From Chara braunii (taxonomy: Eukaryota > Streptophyta > Charophyceae > Charales > Characeae): a DNA stretch of 20,030 bases. Made by a program: the position numbers and the translations under genes. Every line of letters starts with the position of its first letter. Position 1 is the first letter of the stretch. Shown in pieces: positions 1 to 8,987 of the stretch. A model generated the notes under the pieces. It searched no databases. It saw only the letters and a program-made list of their open reading frames with translations, and was not told the origin of the DNA. The stretch spans positions 1,829,703 through 1,849,732 of the forward strand of contig BFEA01000069.1 in assembly GCA_003427395.1 (NCBI GenBank). The letters are read 5' to 3'.

Positions 1-418
1 CAGATTCCGGCCCCCTGTTTTGAAAGTTTTTATGTTTTTTTTTTTGCGAGGGGGTAGGGGAGCCCCCCCCGACTCGAAACCCACTCACTGCTCCCAAAAC
101 CCCCTCCCCGATCGGCCACGGCCGCGGCCGAAAGTTCTCGGCCAGAGCGGCCGTGGGGGGGGGGGTCCCGTCCACGGCCGGCGGCCACGGCTACGACCGA
201 ACTCGGCTGCGGCCAGGGGGGAACATAGGGTGGAACCACATACATATCTCCATTCCTCAACAAGGCGTCGATTTCTTGCGCCCTCACTAATACGATCAAC
301 AATCCTTCATACAATCAAAATGAAGAAGAGAGGGGAAAGGGGAAGGTAAAGGTGCTCCCTACACCAATAAAAAACAAACAGGAAAGTCCAAAAAGTGCCG
401 CATTCAAGAATGGCCAAA
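1..418. other. GC-rich non-coding stretch with short inverted repeats
   Basis: No convincing gene is present. The part at about 110-215 is dense in GGCC and CGGCC words on both strands, so it can fold on itself, and it contains an 11-base G run near 156-166 and an 8-base C run near 64-71. The short open frames here have proline, arginine and glycine compositions that follow from base composition. The stretch lies outside the 3' LTR of element 1 and would be its flanking DNA. Confidence 0.5.
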
Positions 419-712
419 GCCAGAAAAATTATACAGACGACGTGAAGGAAATGATTCCCACTTCAGCACACCGCCTTCTCTCTCGCTCTCTTTCTCTAAA
501 TTCCCTCGATGCGGGCAGTCCGTCGCCTCGCATCTATCAACAACTTGAAGTTGTCACCCCGCTTAGTCCAAGTAGGCAAGCTAGGTTTGCTCGTATGCCA
601 CAGTTTGTCGCGGCCATACGTCAACCCCGCCTACCCCGCACCAACTCGTCGGATCAACCAACTCCCTACTCACCTTCTCGTCTCCTCTCGTTAGCTGATC
701 CTCTCGACCCCA
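419..712 (-). repeat. 3' LTR of element 1
   Basis: This stretch aligns along its length with 10709-10995. Shared blocks include AAAATTA at the left edge, a CT-rich run, GGCAGTCCGTCGCCTC, the CACGTCAACCCCGC region and GCTGATCCTC near the right edge. The length of about 290 bp matches the other LTR. The left boundary has lost the expected TG; the right boundary is taken at CA (711-712). On the minus strand the bases just upstream (about 713-726) read TTGGGAGTTAG, a weak polypurine-tract candidate. Confidence 0.7.
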
Positions 713-1008
713 CTAACTCCCAAGTGTAGATTAGAGAGAGAATTAGTCACGCACGCGAGCTTTATAGCAGTCAGTAGGCATGCGAGATAATTCCGGATTA
801 TGCTGAAAGAAGCAGAAAGGAAGAGGAAGCATATGCGGGTGCATTACGGGGCCGCGGTGTGACACCCAGGGGGTTCCAATCTTGAGCAAGCTCCCGCTTG
901 CTCCTTCAATCGCCGTTCGATCCGGTGTGATCGACGAGGAGTTGACACGTGCCACTTACCTTCAGATGAGAGTGTGAAAGTCATCCAGGTGGCATTCGCG
1001 ACTCCGAT

Positions 1009-1289
1009 CTAAAGGTTGCTGGGGACGGGAAGTCTGATGACGGGAGGAGGGAGCGGAGGGTGAGCTTGGGGGAGGGGTGGTAGGAAGCGACTCCGCCCCC
1101 GATCCCCAGTGGGGAGCCGGGTGTCATGGATGGTGCGATGTATGCGAGGGAAGAGGTGATCCTGGTGAGGGAGGGAGGCAAGGTAATCAAGATAGAGAGT
1201 GCACAGGGTGCGGGGGATCGCGGCACGAAGATCCTCATAACATCGCACGGGGGGATTACACCCGAGATTGTACAATATATTTCTATCAT
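1009..1289 (-). pseudogene. ORF5 of element 1 (accessory frame near 3' LTR), frameshifted
   Basis: Reading starts at an ATG at 1289 with MIEIYCTISGVIPP, and after a frameshift near 1240-1245 continues in another frame with YEDLRAAIPRT, then LYLDYLASL, and ends at 1009. The same pattern occurs in element 2 at 16187-15876 (MEFYCIIFGTFP, YESLRDNILRT, LYPDYILSL), followed in both by an H-x-F segment, an HR-x2-H motif and FLPPLP or YFPPLP. Shared amino acids across two frames in DNA this diverged argue for an ancestral protein of about 100 residues. I do not recognise a family. It lies between ORF4 and the 3' LTR. Confidence 0.55.
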
Positions 1290-1897
1290 GATATTGTTGT
1301 AATCTCCCCATGCCGCACCGAAGAGGAGGACATGGAGGGGGAAATGGGCTTCGATGGATGGAGTGGAGGCGTGACGGAAGATGGTGGCACCAAGACGGGT
1401 AGAGTAGAGCTGGTGAAAGAGGGAGGGGGGAAAAGGATGCCAGTTCGAGGGGAATGGGGGCCATCCCGCGATGTGGTGGATGGCAAGGATAACGACCGGG
1501 AACGAAGCCCGAGTGCCCGCATCTCCACGTAGGTGAATGGTGGGCCTCTGTGCTGGAGGGGATTGAGCCGGCGTTGGACTTCTTTTGTGGTGTCTGCTTC
1601 TAGATCCCTGTGCCGTGGCGACGCCATCTCCTCCGGATTCCTCTTGTGGTAGCTCCGGGTTGCGCGCTGGATCGTCTTACAACAACCTCGTGCCTGGCTC
1701 GTCCGACTACTGTATTGGGCGCTTCCCTTCTGCCTTCTCCCTTCGCCTCTGAGCCCCTGCTTGGGTTTCCTCCTCCCTCTATTCGTCGGAACCGCTTGAT
1801 TCGTCTGGCCCACTTCCTTCCAACCCAGTTTCCTCCGATTCCCGATAGTTCGGGTCGTCCGTTCTGACCTCCGAGTCTTCTTGTTCTTCATTTGTGT

Positions 1898-1980
1898 CTT
1901 CTCTTTCTTCTTCTTCTTCTTCTTCTTCTTCTTCTTCGTCTTCTTCTTCTTCTTCTTCTTCTTTATCTTCTTCTTCTTCC
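1898..1980. repeat. CTT/AAG trinucleotide microsatellite inside ORF4
   Basis: Nearly pure TTC/CTT repeats with a few interruptions (CGTC, TTATC). On the coding minus strand this becomes a run of mostly glutamate codons within the acidic part of ORF4. Element 2 has a much shorter acidic patch here, so the run probably grew in this copy by slippage. Confidence 0.9.
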
Positions 1981-2529
1981 TCTCCCGTTCCTACTTCCAC
2001 TCGTCGAATGATCGGATCCCACGAGGTGATATCGGTCACATCGATGACCAAATAGTCGTCGACGAAGGGAGGCATATGTTATCGTCGTCGAGCTCGGTGC
2101 ACGTGGACCACAATAGCTGTGGGGCCAACGTTCGAGGGAGCGCTGCGGGCGTGGATCGCTCGTCGCAGTGTGACAGGATCTCCAAAGGTAGATCGTCCAC
2201 GAGGTGGGGCAGGAATACCATAACTTCGCTCGTAATCAACTCGAGATGTCCGTCGCGTACTTTCCCGAAGAGTATCCTCAGCAGCTCCACATCATCATTG
2301 GGAACTTCGTCTTCCTCGTCTTTATCTTCCGGCTCCGCCCAATGAAACACCAGCTCGAGAAGCCAAAAGATGAGCGCAACGTACGCGTGCCACCACTCCG
2401 CCCACTTGCTCGCGTCTAGGATTGGTACGTCCAGCCGCATGATTCGGAAGGAGAGGGGAGGGTCCGTGGCGGACTGCCAGAAGGTAGGAAGATCGGAAGG
2501 AAGTTCGAAGGTTGAAAGGTGATGTCAGC

Positions 2530-2533
2530 TCAT
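2530..2533 (-). other. ORF3 stop / ORF4 start overlap (ATGA)
   Basis: The minus strand reads ATGA at 2533-2530. TGA (2532-2530) ends ORF3, and ATG (2533-2531) is in frame with the conserved ORF4 protein. The ORF4 start of element 2 (17313-17310) also sits in an ATGA. Confidence 0.55.
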
Positions 2534-3008
2534 TGAGGCGACATAAACGGAAGAAGCTGCGGGAGGATGATCTCCGGCGTGTCAGGAGAGATCCATTGTT
2601 GGCTGAGATCGATGTCGTTAATGGAGTTGATCCAATCGCTCGACTGGGCTAAAAGTTGGACCCAGGCAGCCGTGAGATCCCGCGCCCAGAGTCGTAACTG
2701 CCCGAAGACGCCTCTATGAGCCGCCGAATGCAAAGTCTTAAGATCGTCGGGGAAGGCGACGATTACTGTCACGTGGCTGACACCTGGTGGAGACAACCGC
2801 AGGAAAGCCGACACCTCGCCTAATACTCTTGCTCGCTTGGTTCGTGCGAATCGAAACTCCTCCGCTGTGTGGATGGCCGCCATACTGAAGAAAGTCGCGA
2901 ATCGGAGCAGATCTGGACTTAATCGTGGCCGTTGCACCTGTCGTATCGACGAGATGTGCTCTCCAGGTGTCATTCGTCGTTCGCTAATGACCTGCGCAGT
3001 AGAGAAAC

Positions 3009-3012
3009 TTAT
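3009..3012 (-). other. pol stop / ORF3 start overlap, now ATAA
   Basis: The minus strand reads ATAA at 3012-3009. The pol frame ends with TAA (3011-3009), and the ORF3 start position is ATA (3012-3010). In element 2 the same place reads ATGA (17791-17788), where TGA would close the ancestral pol tail (SPSPSP) and ATG opens ORF3. One G-to-A change here kept the stop but removed the start. Confidence 0.6.
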
Positions 3013-3674
3013 GGCGATGGGGAGGAGGGTGGAGATGAAGGCTGAGAGGGAGGATAATCAGAATATTCAAGTTTGAGGTCGTTGTCTTCTTCTTCGGAAT
3101 CGAAGGAAGACGTGGACGGGGGTAAAGACGAAGAAAGAGGTAGGGGACGAAGATAGGACACGTGTCGGATGATCGGTCGAGCCGATCGACTTCCCAAGAC
3201 CTCTGGCGCAAGCCGCACCGTGTTCACTCCGCTAGGACGGAGCTCGACTACGTGAAATCGCCCGAAGAATCGTGGCGCTAACTTGCCTTGGCGAGCACAT
3301 TTCCTCAACTGCACTATGTCCCCTAATTTGTACTAGGGCCGGGGTCCAGCGTTCCCATTTCGGGCCTCGTAGCTCCGGACCTGTCGTCCGTGGGCAATTT
3401 CGGTCATTCGCTGTTTCTTTCGGGCTAACCGAGGGAGGACCCTTTCCATCATGTCCAGGTGGCGTTGGGCCTTATCCTTAACCGTCGCTGTAGTGGCCCG
3501 TCGCGGAAGAGTTGTTTCATCATTTAGGCTCGGTAGGGCTACACAGGCCAAACTATTGGTCCGTAATTGGAAGGGGGTCAGGCCGGTGGACTCATGGGGT
3601 GTTCGCCGATGAATAGCTAGGATGTGGTCCACGATATCGGGCCAAGGCCTCGTGTATCTCACCTCAATACTACG
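3009..3674 (-). pseudogene. Integrase C-terminal part of element 1 pol
   Basis: Continues the integrase frame after a TGA at 3677-3675, with another TAG at 3335-3333. It contains the post-core segment typical of Gypsy integrases (RRTPHESTGLTPFQLRTNS), a basic helix-like region with MTEIAHGRQVRSYEARNGN, and then the small C-terminal domain (LAPRFFGRFHVVELRPSG and RHVSYLRPLPL), where the family carries its SH3-like DNA-binding fold. The tail is rich in serine, proline and acid residues and ends SPSP-TAA at 3009. Element 2 aligns throughout (17775-18500). No chromodomain is seen. Confidence 0.85.
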
Positions 3675-4742
3675 TCACAATGTCGTCTTCATTACTCGGT
3701 TCACATTTTCTACCAGTCCGTTCGATTGCGACGTATGGGGGGCAGTATTGTGGACGAAGACACCGTGTAGGACCAGGGTCCTCAGGACTTCCCCTCTGAA
3801 TTCTGCCCCATTTTCTGTTAGGATCTCCTCTGTGTCCTGATGCATTCCGAGAAAACAATTAACATACCGCGCGATTTTTGCCGCCTGTCGCGTCTTGCAA
3901 GGATACGCCTCAATCCATTTAGAGAAATAATCTACAAATACCAAAAGAATTGAATATTCACAGCTATTTGGTCCAGGGGGCACGACAATATCCGTGGTAT
4001 CCATGCTGACTCTTTGGAACGGCCGTTCAACTACGGTGGGCATTATCGATCTAGGCGGCTGAATCAGCGCCTTGTTAGCGGCACAGACCAGACAATTTCG
4101 GACGATGAATTTAACACTGTCACGAATATTGGACCAATACCATTCATTCTTATCAATCGCCGCCTCCGTAATCCGGACGGTGAAGTGGGTTGCAGTGTCC
4201 TCGTGCGCCGACTTAACCCAGTCGTACCTCATGAACGGATGAGGCACGACCATCCAAATTCCACTACCATCTGTCTTTCGTTTTTCTAATCGTCCCTCAT
4301 TCCATTGGTAATCCCATGCCCTCTTTTTGGCTCGCCTCCGATCCTCCTTGGTGAATTCTCGCAGGGGGTTTCCAAACACTGTAGCTATCAAAACGACATT
4401 TGTCCACACCTCAACCCTCCTAAACCTACGGGTCTTTTCCAATCCCTCGGATATGGCTTCGAGGAATCGAGCTTCGGTCGGGATCTTATCAGTCCGACAT
4501 AAGGGACATAGCCAAGTTTTGTCTGCGTTCCTGTACTGAGTACAGAAGTCGTGGGCCTTGGAGACACACTGTTGACAATTTACCCATTCGACATATCCTT
4601 CCCCGCTAGGACGCATAGAGACCGAGTAGACATGCGAGATTGCTTCTAAAAAATAATAAAATTTGTCGGCCAGGGAGGGAAAAGACGAAGATGAGCGGGG
4701 AGAGAGGGGTCCTTCAGAATTACCTCCACGTCCCATCGCCAT
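3675..4742 (-). pseudogene. Integrase of element 1: H2C2 zinc-binding and catalytic core
   Basis: From residue 1 at 4742: a PHD-like finger lies at residues 36-82 (separate entry), then a basic linker, then the HHCC zinc-binding domain with H180, H186, C217 and C220 (4205-4083), then the rve-type core. Core landmarks are D248 in VSMDTTDIV, FVDYFSKWIEAYPCKTR, the second catalytic position in ILTENGAEF, and E345 in NGLVENVNR. The second acidic residue should be Asp (TDNG, as in element 2) but is Glu (codon 3815-3813), which should impair catalysis. The frame is open for 355 codons, longer than its surroundings. It is closed by TGA at both ends (4757-4755 and 3677-3675) that interrupt the ancestral polyprotein. 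Confidence 0.85.
4497..4637 (-). other. PHD-like zinc finger between RNase H and integrase
   Basis: Residues 56-82 of the frame that starts at 4742 read C-x2-C-x4-H-x2-C-x11-C-x2-C, with tryptophan two residues before the penultimate Cys (WLCPLC) and WVNC at the front. This is the second half of a C4HC3 PHD finger. The first Cys pair is not visible. Residues 36 and 39 (SHVY) have the right C-x2-C spacing and lie 16 residues before C56, and Y39 (TAC) is one transition from Cys (TGC), so the pair may have decayed. PHD fingers bind histone tails in known proteins; a targeting role here is inference. Confidence 0.5.
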
Positions 4743-4754
4743 TGTGCCTGTCGA

Positions 4755-6037
4755 TCACTGCTTAGAAGTTCGAGGGAGGATGACCACTTGTCCGTACGAG
4801 GGCCCGACGGTTGACTTCAGTTCCTTCCACGGAGTGATCTCTTCGCTCTTGGCCACCTTGTTGGGTCTGTGCAACCGTGTCAGCCCGTTAGCGTTCCCGT
4901 GCTTCTTCGTTTTTCGATGAATGATATCAAAATCGTATTCTTGCCATCGTACAACCCAACGTCCAATCATGCCCGTGTAATTGGTAAGCCTCTTGAGGGC
5001 CAACAAAGGCTCATGGTCCATGACGAGGAAGAATTTTTGTCTGTACAGATACGGATGGAAGTGCTGAATTCCCTAGACAACTGCGTAGCATTCTCCCCGA
5101 GGACCTAATCATTCCTTCCCTCGTCGGACACCTTTCACGAAGCGTACTCAATAACGTGTTTGGGGCCGTCTTTTCCTTTCTGAGCCAAAATAGCGGAGAT
5201 CGCCTCAGGCTGCCAGTCTGTAATGAGTATGAGCTGCTTCTCGGGGTCAGGCTAGATCAAAATACACGCCGTGGCCAAAGCCTCCTTCAAAGTGACAAAG
5301 GCCCGTTCACACTCAGCATCCCAACTCAGTGGCTGGTCCTTCTGTAGAAGATTCGTTAGAGGCCATGCGATTGCTACGAATCCCTTGATAAATCGACGGC
5401 AGTACGAGGCCAGCCCAAAAAAGGTCCGGACCTGCATCAACGGCGTAGGTGTGGCCCATGTGGAGGCGTCTCGAATAGCCGCAACCGTTCTCGAATCCAG
5501 TCTTAAGCCTCTCCGGGTCACCACATACCCTAGGAACGAGATCTCGGAGAGGAAGAATTCACTTTTCTCTAGTGCGATCTTGAATCCGACATCTTGAAGA
5601 GCCCCAAGTGTCTACTCGATATACTACGCGTGTCCGTGAAGGGATTCCGAGTACACCAGGATATCGTCCATGTACACAATCCCCTGGGTCAGCTTTGTCT
5701 TGTTGACGAAATTTCGGAATGTGACATTCATAGCTCTCTGGAAAGTAGCTGGCGCGTTGCAAATTCCCATCGGGCAATGAACCCACTGCCAGGTGCCTTC
5801 CTATAATACAAAGGCCGTCTTCGGCCGATCTTCCTTCTTAACCAAAATGTGATGAAATTCGTGACGAATATCAAACTTACTAAAATAATTAGCACACCCA
5901 ATCACATCCAACAGATCAGCAATCCGGGAAAGGGGATATACATCCTTGATCGTGATATCATTCAATTTCCTGTAATCAACGCAAATGCGAATCGACCCAT
6001 TCTTCTTCGGAACTAAAACTATAGGAAACAGCCATGG
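4755..6037 (-). pseudogene. RT core and RNase H of element 1 pol
   Basis: After a TGA at 6040-6038 the frame continues with FPIVLVPKKNGSIRICVDYR, the classic Gypsy RT block, then a CPMGICNAPATFQ block (normally FGLxNAPATFQ), YMDD at 5674-5663, a palm/thumb segment (EFFLSEISFLGYVV) and a connection region (VRTFFGLASYCRRFI). RNase H follows (SWDAECERAFVTLK, then VMDHEPLLALKRL and GRWVVRWQEYDF). In-frame stops are TAG at 5803-5801, 5626-5624, 5614-5612 and 5254-5252, TGA at 5137-5135, and TAG at 5107-5105 and 5075-5073. A frameshift near 5095-5110 moves the reading frame. The YMDD is intact, but the gene cannot give a functional enzyme. Confidence 0.88.
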
Positions 6038-7558
6038 TCAGATTGCTGGCTCGATCCATCCGTTGGCCTCAAATTCTCTGATTCTTTGCAATGTTACTTT
6101 TCGCTCCACAAGAGAATATCGGTATGGTTTGCAATGAATCGGTAAGTGCGTCCCGGTCTGAATTTCGTGCTGAATAACTAATGAAATCCCGATGTCCGTG
6201 TCCTTCACGCTAATCGCCCCTTGATATTCGGTCAGAATGTCCACAATCAATCGATGGGTTTCGTCGGGTACATACTGAGGCACATGTAGCTCGTAAGGTT
6301 GTTCGTGTATGTTGACCGCCATGTGCTTCGTGCCTACTTTATTGCTGTTTTCCGCTGGGGGGGCGGAGATGAAAGAATTGTTCGATCGCCAGGAGAACAC
6401 CATGGCGACCATTTGAGCGTCTTTTTCTCGGATGGCTACGTGTTCTTCTGGGGTCACACCATCATTGATATCCTGCCAGCATGCTGGTATCTCGGTGATT
6501 CCGAGTTCGTAAGGTATAGAATCGCCGTGCGCAGGGGGTACCAAAGCTTCGCTTTCGGCCCTCTGTTGCAGTAGTCGCACCTCCTCTTTTGAAGATAGTA
6601 AGGAACGAGGTAACCCGATAATGTTACAAAATGCCTTTTTCTCCCTGTATCTTGAGAGAAGCGGGGAGATGACCTCGTATAAAGTCCGAGGGGGTTCTGA
6701 AGAATCGGTCATCCAGGATATTTGCATGAGTGGTTCTCCTAAGATCAGGGTCTGCATCCGTTGCAGGTTTCTCTCCGTAAGAACGGACATTCTCGTGGTC
6801 TCCTGTCGGATTGGGTAACGAATCAGTTGTTGAGCCATATCCTGTATTATAGGATCGACTTCGTCTTCGCTCTCGAAGTCGCTCGATAGTTTTGCTTTCT
6901 TTCCCCTTTGGTTTATCTCGTGGATTGGTTCCTTCCAGGTGATCATCCGGAGGGGTCCTTTGGTTGCACGCGGGGGTTTCTGAGTCAAGGGCAGTGTGGT
7001 CTGGAGAGTCAACCGCATCGGAATAACGTATGGTTTTCCGCCTGTTTTTCGAAGGATGACAAATTGCCTCTTAAAATCCAGGTTGACTCGCAATGCTGTG
7101 AGGGCTGGTAATCCTAGAAGGACATCATAGGTGCTTACATCCAGTATTACAACGTCTCCTAGTGCGTGAAGCTTTCCTAGTGGAAACGCGACGTTCGTCA
7201 TTTTTCCTACCACGTTGATTTTCTCTTCATCAGCTGAGACGAGATGATTTCCTTCCGCCAAGGTGATCAGATCCTTCCTTCTTCCTGCCCGTTCTACGAC
7301 TCTCAAAGAGATAGCTCGTACCACAACTCCCGAATTGATAATAGCGTTGTAGGGGACTCCCCATACATCGATATCGCATTCCGCTGATTTCCACGGAATG
7401 GCTTTAATTCGCAAGAAATTATCATCTTTTTGAATTATTCCTAACCATATTAGGTCCGAGGTACTAAGGACGTCTGGCCTGTTTTCGAGGATCAGGGCCT
7501 TTCCTTTCTGAGCAGCTGACTTGGTGAGAACAAATCGTTTTCTGTTTGCCTTGCAATG
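6038..7558 (-). pseudogene. Protease and N-terminal RT region of element 1 pol
   Basis: An open stretch of about 506 codons follows a TAG at 7561-7559. The retropepsin-like domain is near 7390-7050. Its active-site loop reads NAIINSGVV where the family has D-T/S-G, so the catalytic Asp is Asn (AAT, 7336-7334), one G-to-A change. The C-terminal psi-loop remnant YDVLLGLPAL is conserved. A linker follows, and the RT domain begins near 6250 with HCKPYRYSLVE and IREFEANGWIEPAI, where the TGA at 6040-6038 interrupts it. It belongs to the same frame as the zinc-knuckle part upstream and the RT core downstream. Confidence 0.82.
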
Positions 7559-7636
7559 CTACAACATGCGCTCATTGGCTTGCTCTGATATGGACAACAC
7601 GTGCTCGATTGGCAAAGGAATACGATGATCTAAGGC

Positions 7637-8352
7637 TCAGACGATGTTCAGAACATCGATCTCTCTAGTAATGAAGGTGGGACCACCCGACTCCATTTTT
7701 CTCGGAGAAGGTCGCCATTCAACCATCTCTTGCGGTTCATTGGCGGGTCGGATGGTTCCGTCCATTCCCAATCCCGGGTAACCCAATGCAACGTATGGGT
7801 CAAGCAGGATAAGCTTCACAACTTCTTCAGTAGTGGCTGCTGCACTTCCTCCTCCTTCCATCTCTTCAATCATCGTGCCCACCCTCCCTGGCCCGTTGGC
7901 CACGGGCGCAACAACCACTGGGGCGGCTCCAACTCAAGCTTGTGTAGGTCGGAGTGGACAGTCTCGGGCTATGTGGCCCAACTGGTGGCACATGCAACAA
8001 ACACTCATATTAGCCGCTGCTCCTCCCATGGCCTGAGGGGGGGCACTTCCTTGGGCCACTGGTGCGGCTCTGACGACAATGGGGCGCATCGACCTCATTA
8101 ACGATTCTATCCTCGCATTGTGCTCACGTTGTTCCTTCTTACTTTCCTGCATCAAGCTAACTAATGTTCGGGCTAGTTCCAGTATGTCATTTGATTCGCC
8201 CGACCTTGTCGAGGAGTCAGGGGGACGTGCAGGGGCGGCCATAACAGGTACAGGCAATTCCGTAGTTGTGTGCGACATATGCCTCTTGGTTACGATTTGT
8301 TCTAGATAGGTGACAGGACCAGAACGAAGCCCATGTTTTGTTTTGAAGTCAA
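7637..8352 (-). pseudogene. Gag nucleocapsid part (CCHC zinc knuckle) and spacer of element 1
   Basis: The frame holds a glutamine- and alanine-rich segment, a helical stretch (ELARTLVSLMQESKKEQREH) and a CCHC zinc knuckle, C-x2-C-x4-H-x4-C (CCMCHQLGHIARDC, 7999-7958), the RNA-binding motif of nucleocapsid. A TGA follows at 7936-7934 and another at 7639-7637, and the spacer leads into protease. Upstream, this frame runs open from the end of the gag frame (FIDFKTKHGLRSG) but is out of register with it, so a frameshift lies near 8350. Confidence 0.8.
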
Positions 8353-8987
8353 TGAAGTGCAGCTAGCTCAGCCTTCGCTCTGGCCAGTCCTGAGGAATCC
8401 CCTTCCCTAGGGTAATCCTCTCCTTCTAGGAAACTAGCAGCAAATTTTCGTTCCATTTCCTCCGCAACAGACATGATCTGTTGCAGGGTATGATTGATTG
8501 GGGAGAACGGCTTTCGCAATTTCGCCCTCATTAGTCGGCTACGGAGCCCGTCGATGAATAGATCTCTCCTGACCTCTTCCCCTCTCTGTGTTTTGACGAA
8601 CATCCTATAGAACCTATTACGATATTCAGTAACGGATTCGAGTGGTTTCTGAACCTGATCCTTGATCATAAAAAAAACCTGTTCCGGATTGATATAGTCG
8701 AATCGGTTTAAGAAATCCCGCTCGAAGGTTGGGAGATCCACCCAAACGCAAGTGCTGAACCAGTGGTGCACATCCCCTCCCAACCTGGCGGGGATGTTGA
8801 TTCGAGCTTCATTATTGTCGTATTGTTGCGCACTCAATGTGACCAACCATGCTGCGACTAGGTGATGTGCGGGGTCAAAGAGATACAAAGCAGGTGGAGC
8901 CACAGGTGCGTGAGCTCGAATTCGTAGCGCGGGAATGGGTACCCCACCTAGCTATATATTAACGTTTTGCGCTTGGTTGATGTTCAT
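8349..8987 (-). pseudogene. Gag capsid domain of element 1, with amber codon near the start
   Basis: The most likely start is ATG at 8987-8985, opening MNINQAQNVNI. Codon 12 is TAG (8950-8948), and the same frame continues as LGGVPIPALRIRAHAPVAPP and then the Gag capsid-like domain. Hallmarks of the Ty3/Gypsy Gag family (retrotrans_gag) are AAWLVTLSAQQYD, VHHWFSTCVWVDLPTFERDF, the YRNRFYRMF segment, and helices near IMSVAEEMERKFA. The frame ends with TGA at 8351-8349, where the nucleocapsid frame takes over. The TAG may come from CAG by a C-to-T change. Confidence 0.8.

Larger units (their letters stand above)
1779..2533 (-). pseudogene. ORF4 of element 1 (accessory frame), broken
   Basis: The frame opens at an ATG (2533-2531) that overlaps the ORF3 stop by the four bases ATGA. 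A TGA stands at codon 3. It then reads STFELPSDLP, a tryptophan-rich segment (KWAEWWHAY), a hydrophobic stretch (YVALIFWLLELVFHWA) and the conserved FLPHLVDDLPLEI. A frameshift near 2040-2075 moves it into the frame that holds a long glutamate run encoded by the CTT repeat at 1898-1980, ending at 1779. Element 2 has the same N-terminus (STFSLPSDLP), FLSQLVDDLPMDI and a shorter glutamate patch in an unbroken frame. Weak similarity (NPE followed by AS and RH) suggests the original tail ran on to about 1600. Function is unknown. One hydrophobic segment is visible here but not in element 2, so I do not call it an envelope protein. Confidence 0.6.
2530..3012 (-). pseudogene. ORF3 of element 1 (accessory frame directly after pol), start codon lost
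   Basis: This is an open frame of about 160 codons just downstream of integrase. The homologous frame in element 2 starts with ATG at 17791; here the equivalent codon is ATA (3012-3010), so the start is lost by one transition, and the next in-frame ATG is at 2973. Conserved features in both copies are SPDLLRFA / SLDLLRFA, an alanine-rich stretch, VLGEVSAF / ILAEVSRF, and VTVIVAF followed by DL-x-T. The frame has no internal stop in this copy, while element 2 is broken. No signal peptide, zinc finger or known catalytic motif is visible. Its place between integrase and the 3' LTR is that of env or extra ORFs in some Gypsy elements. Family not recognised. Confidence 0.65.

Noticed and set aside
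352-729. Open frame of 125 codons on the plus strand
   Set aside because: It lies across the 3' LTR, is antisense to the element, and is rich in serine and proline as expected from the CT-rich LTR. The similar frames at 10725-11331 arise from the other LTR copies.
1286-1891. 201-codon basic minus-strand frame as a separate gene
   Set aside because: It spans the frames of ORF4 tail and ORF5 DNA. Only a short part (NPE followed by AS and RH) resembles element 2, so I treat it as decayed accessory-region DNA.
1881-2345. Phenylalanine-rich plus-strand frame resembling a membrane protein
   Set aside because: It is the antisense reading of the CTT repeat in ORF4; the minus-strand frame is the one conserved in element 2.
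2036-2440. ORF4 as an envelope protein because of a hydrophobic segment (YVALIFWLLELVFHWA)
   Set aside because: Element 2 has no matching hydrophobic stretch, and no signal peptide, cleavage site or cysteine pattern of envelope proteins is visible.
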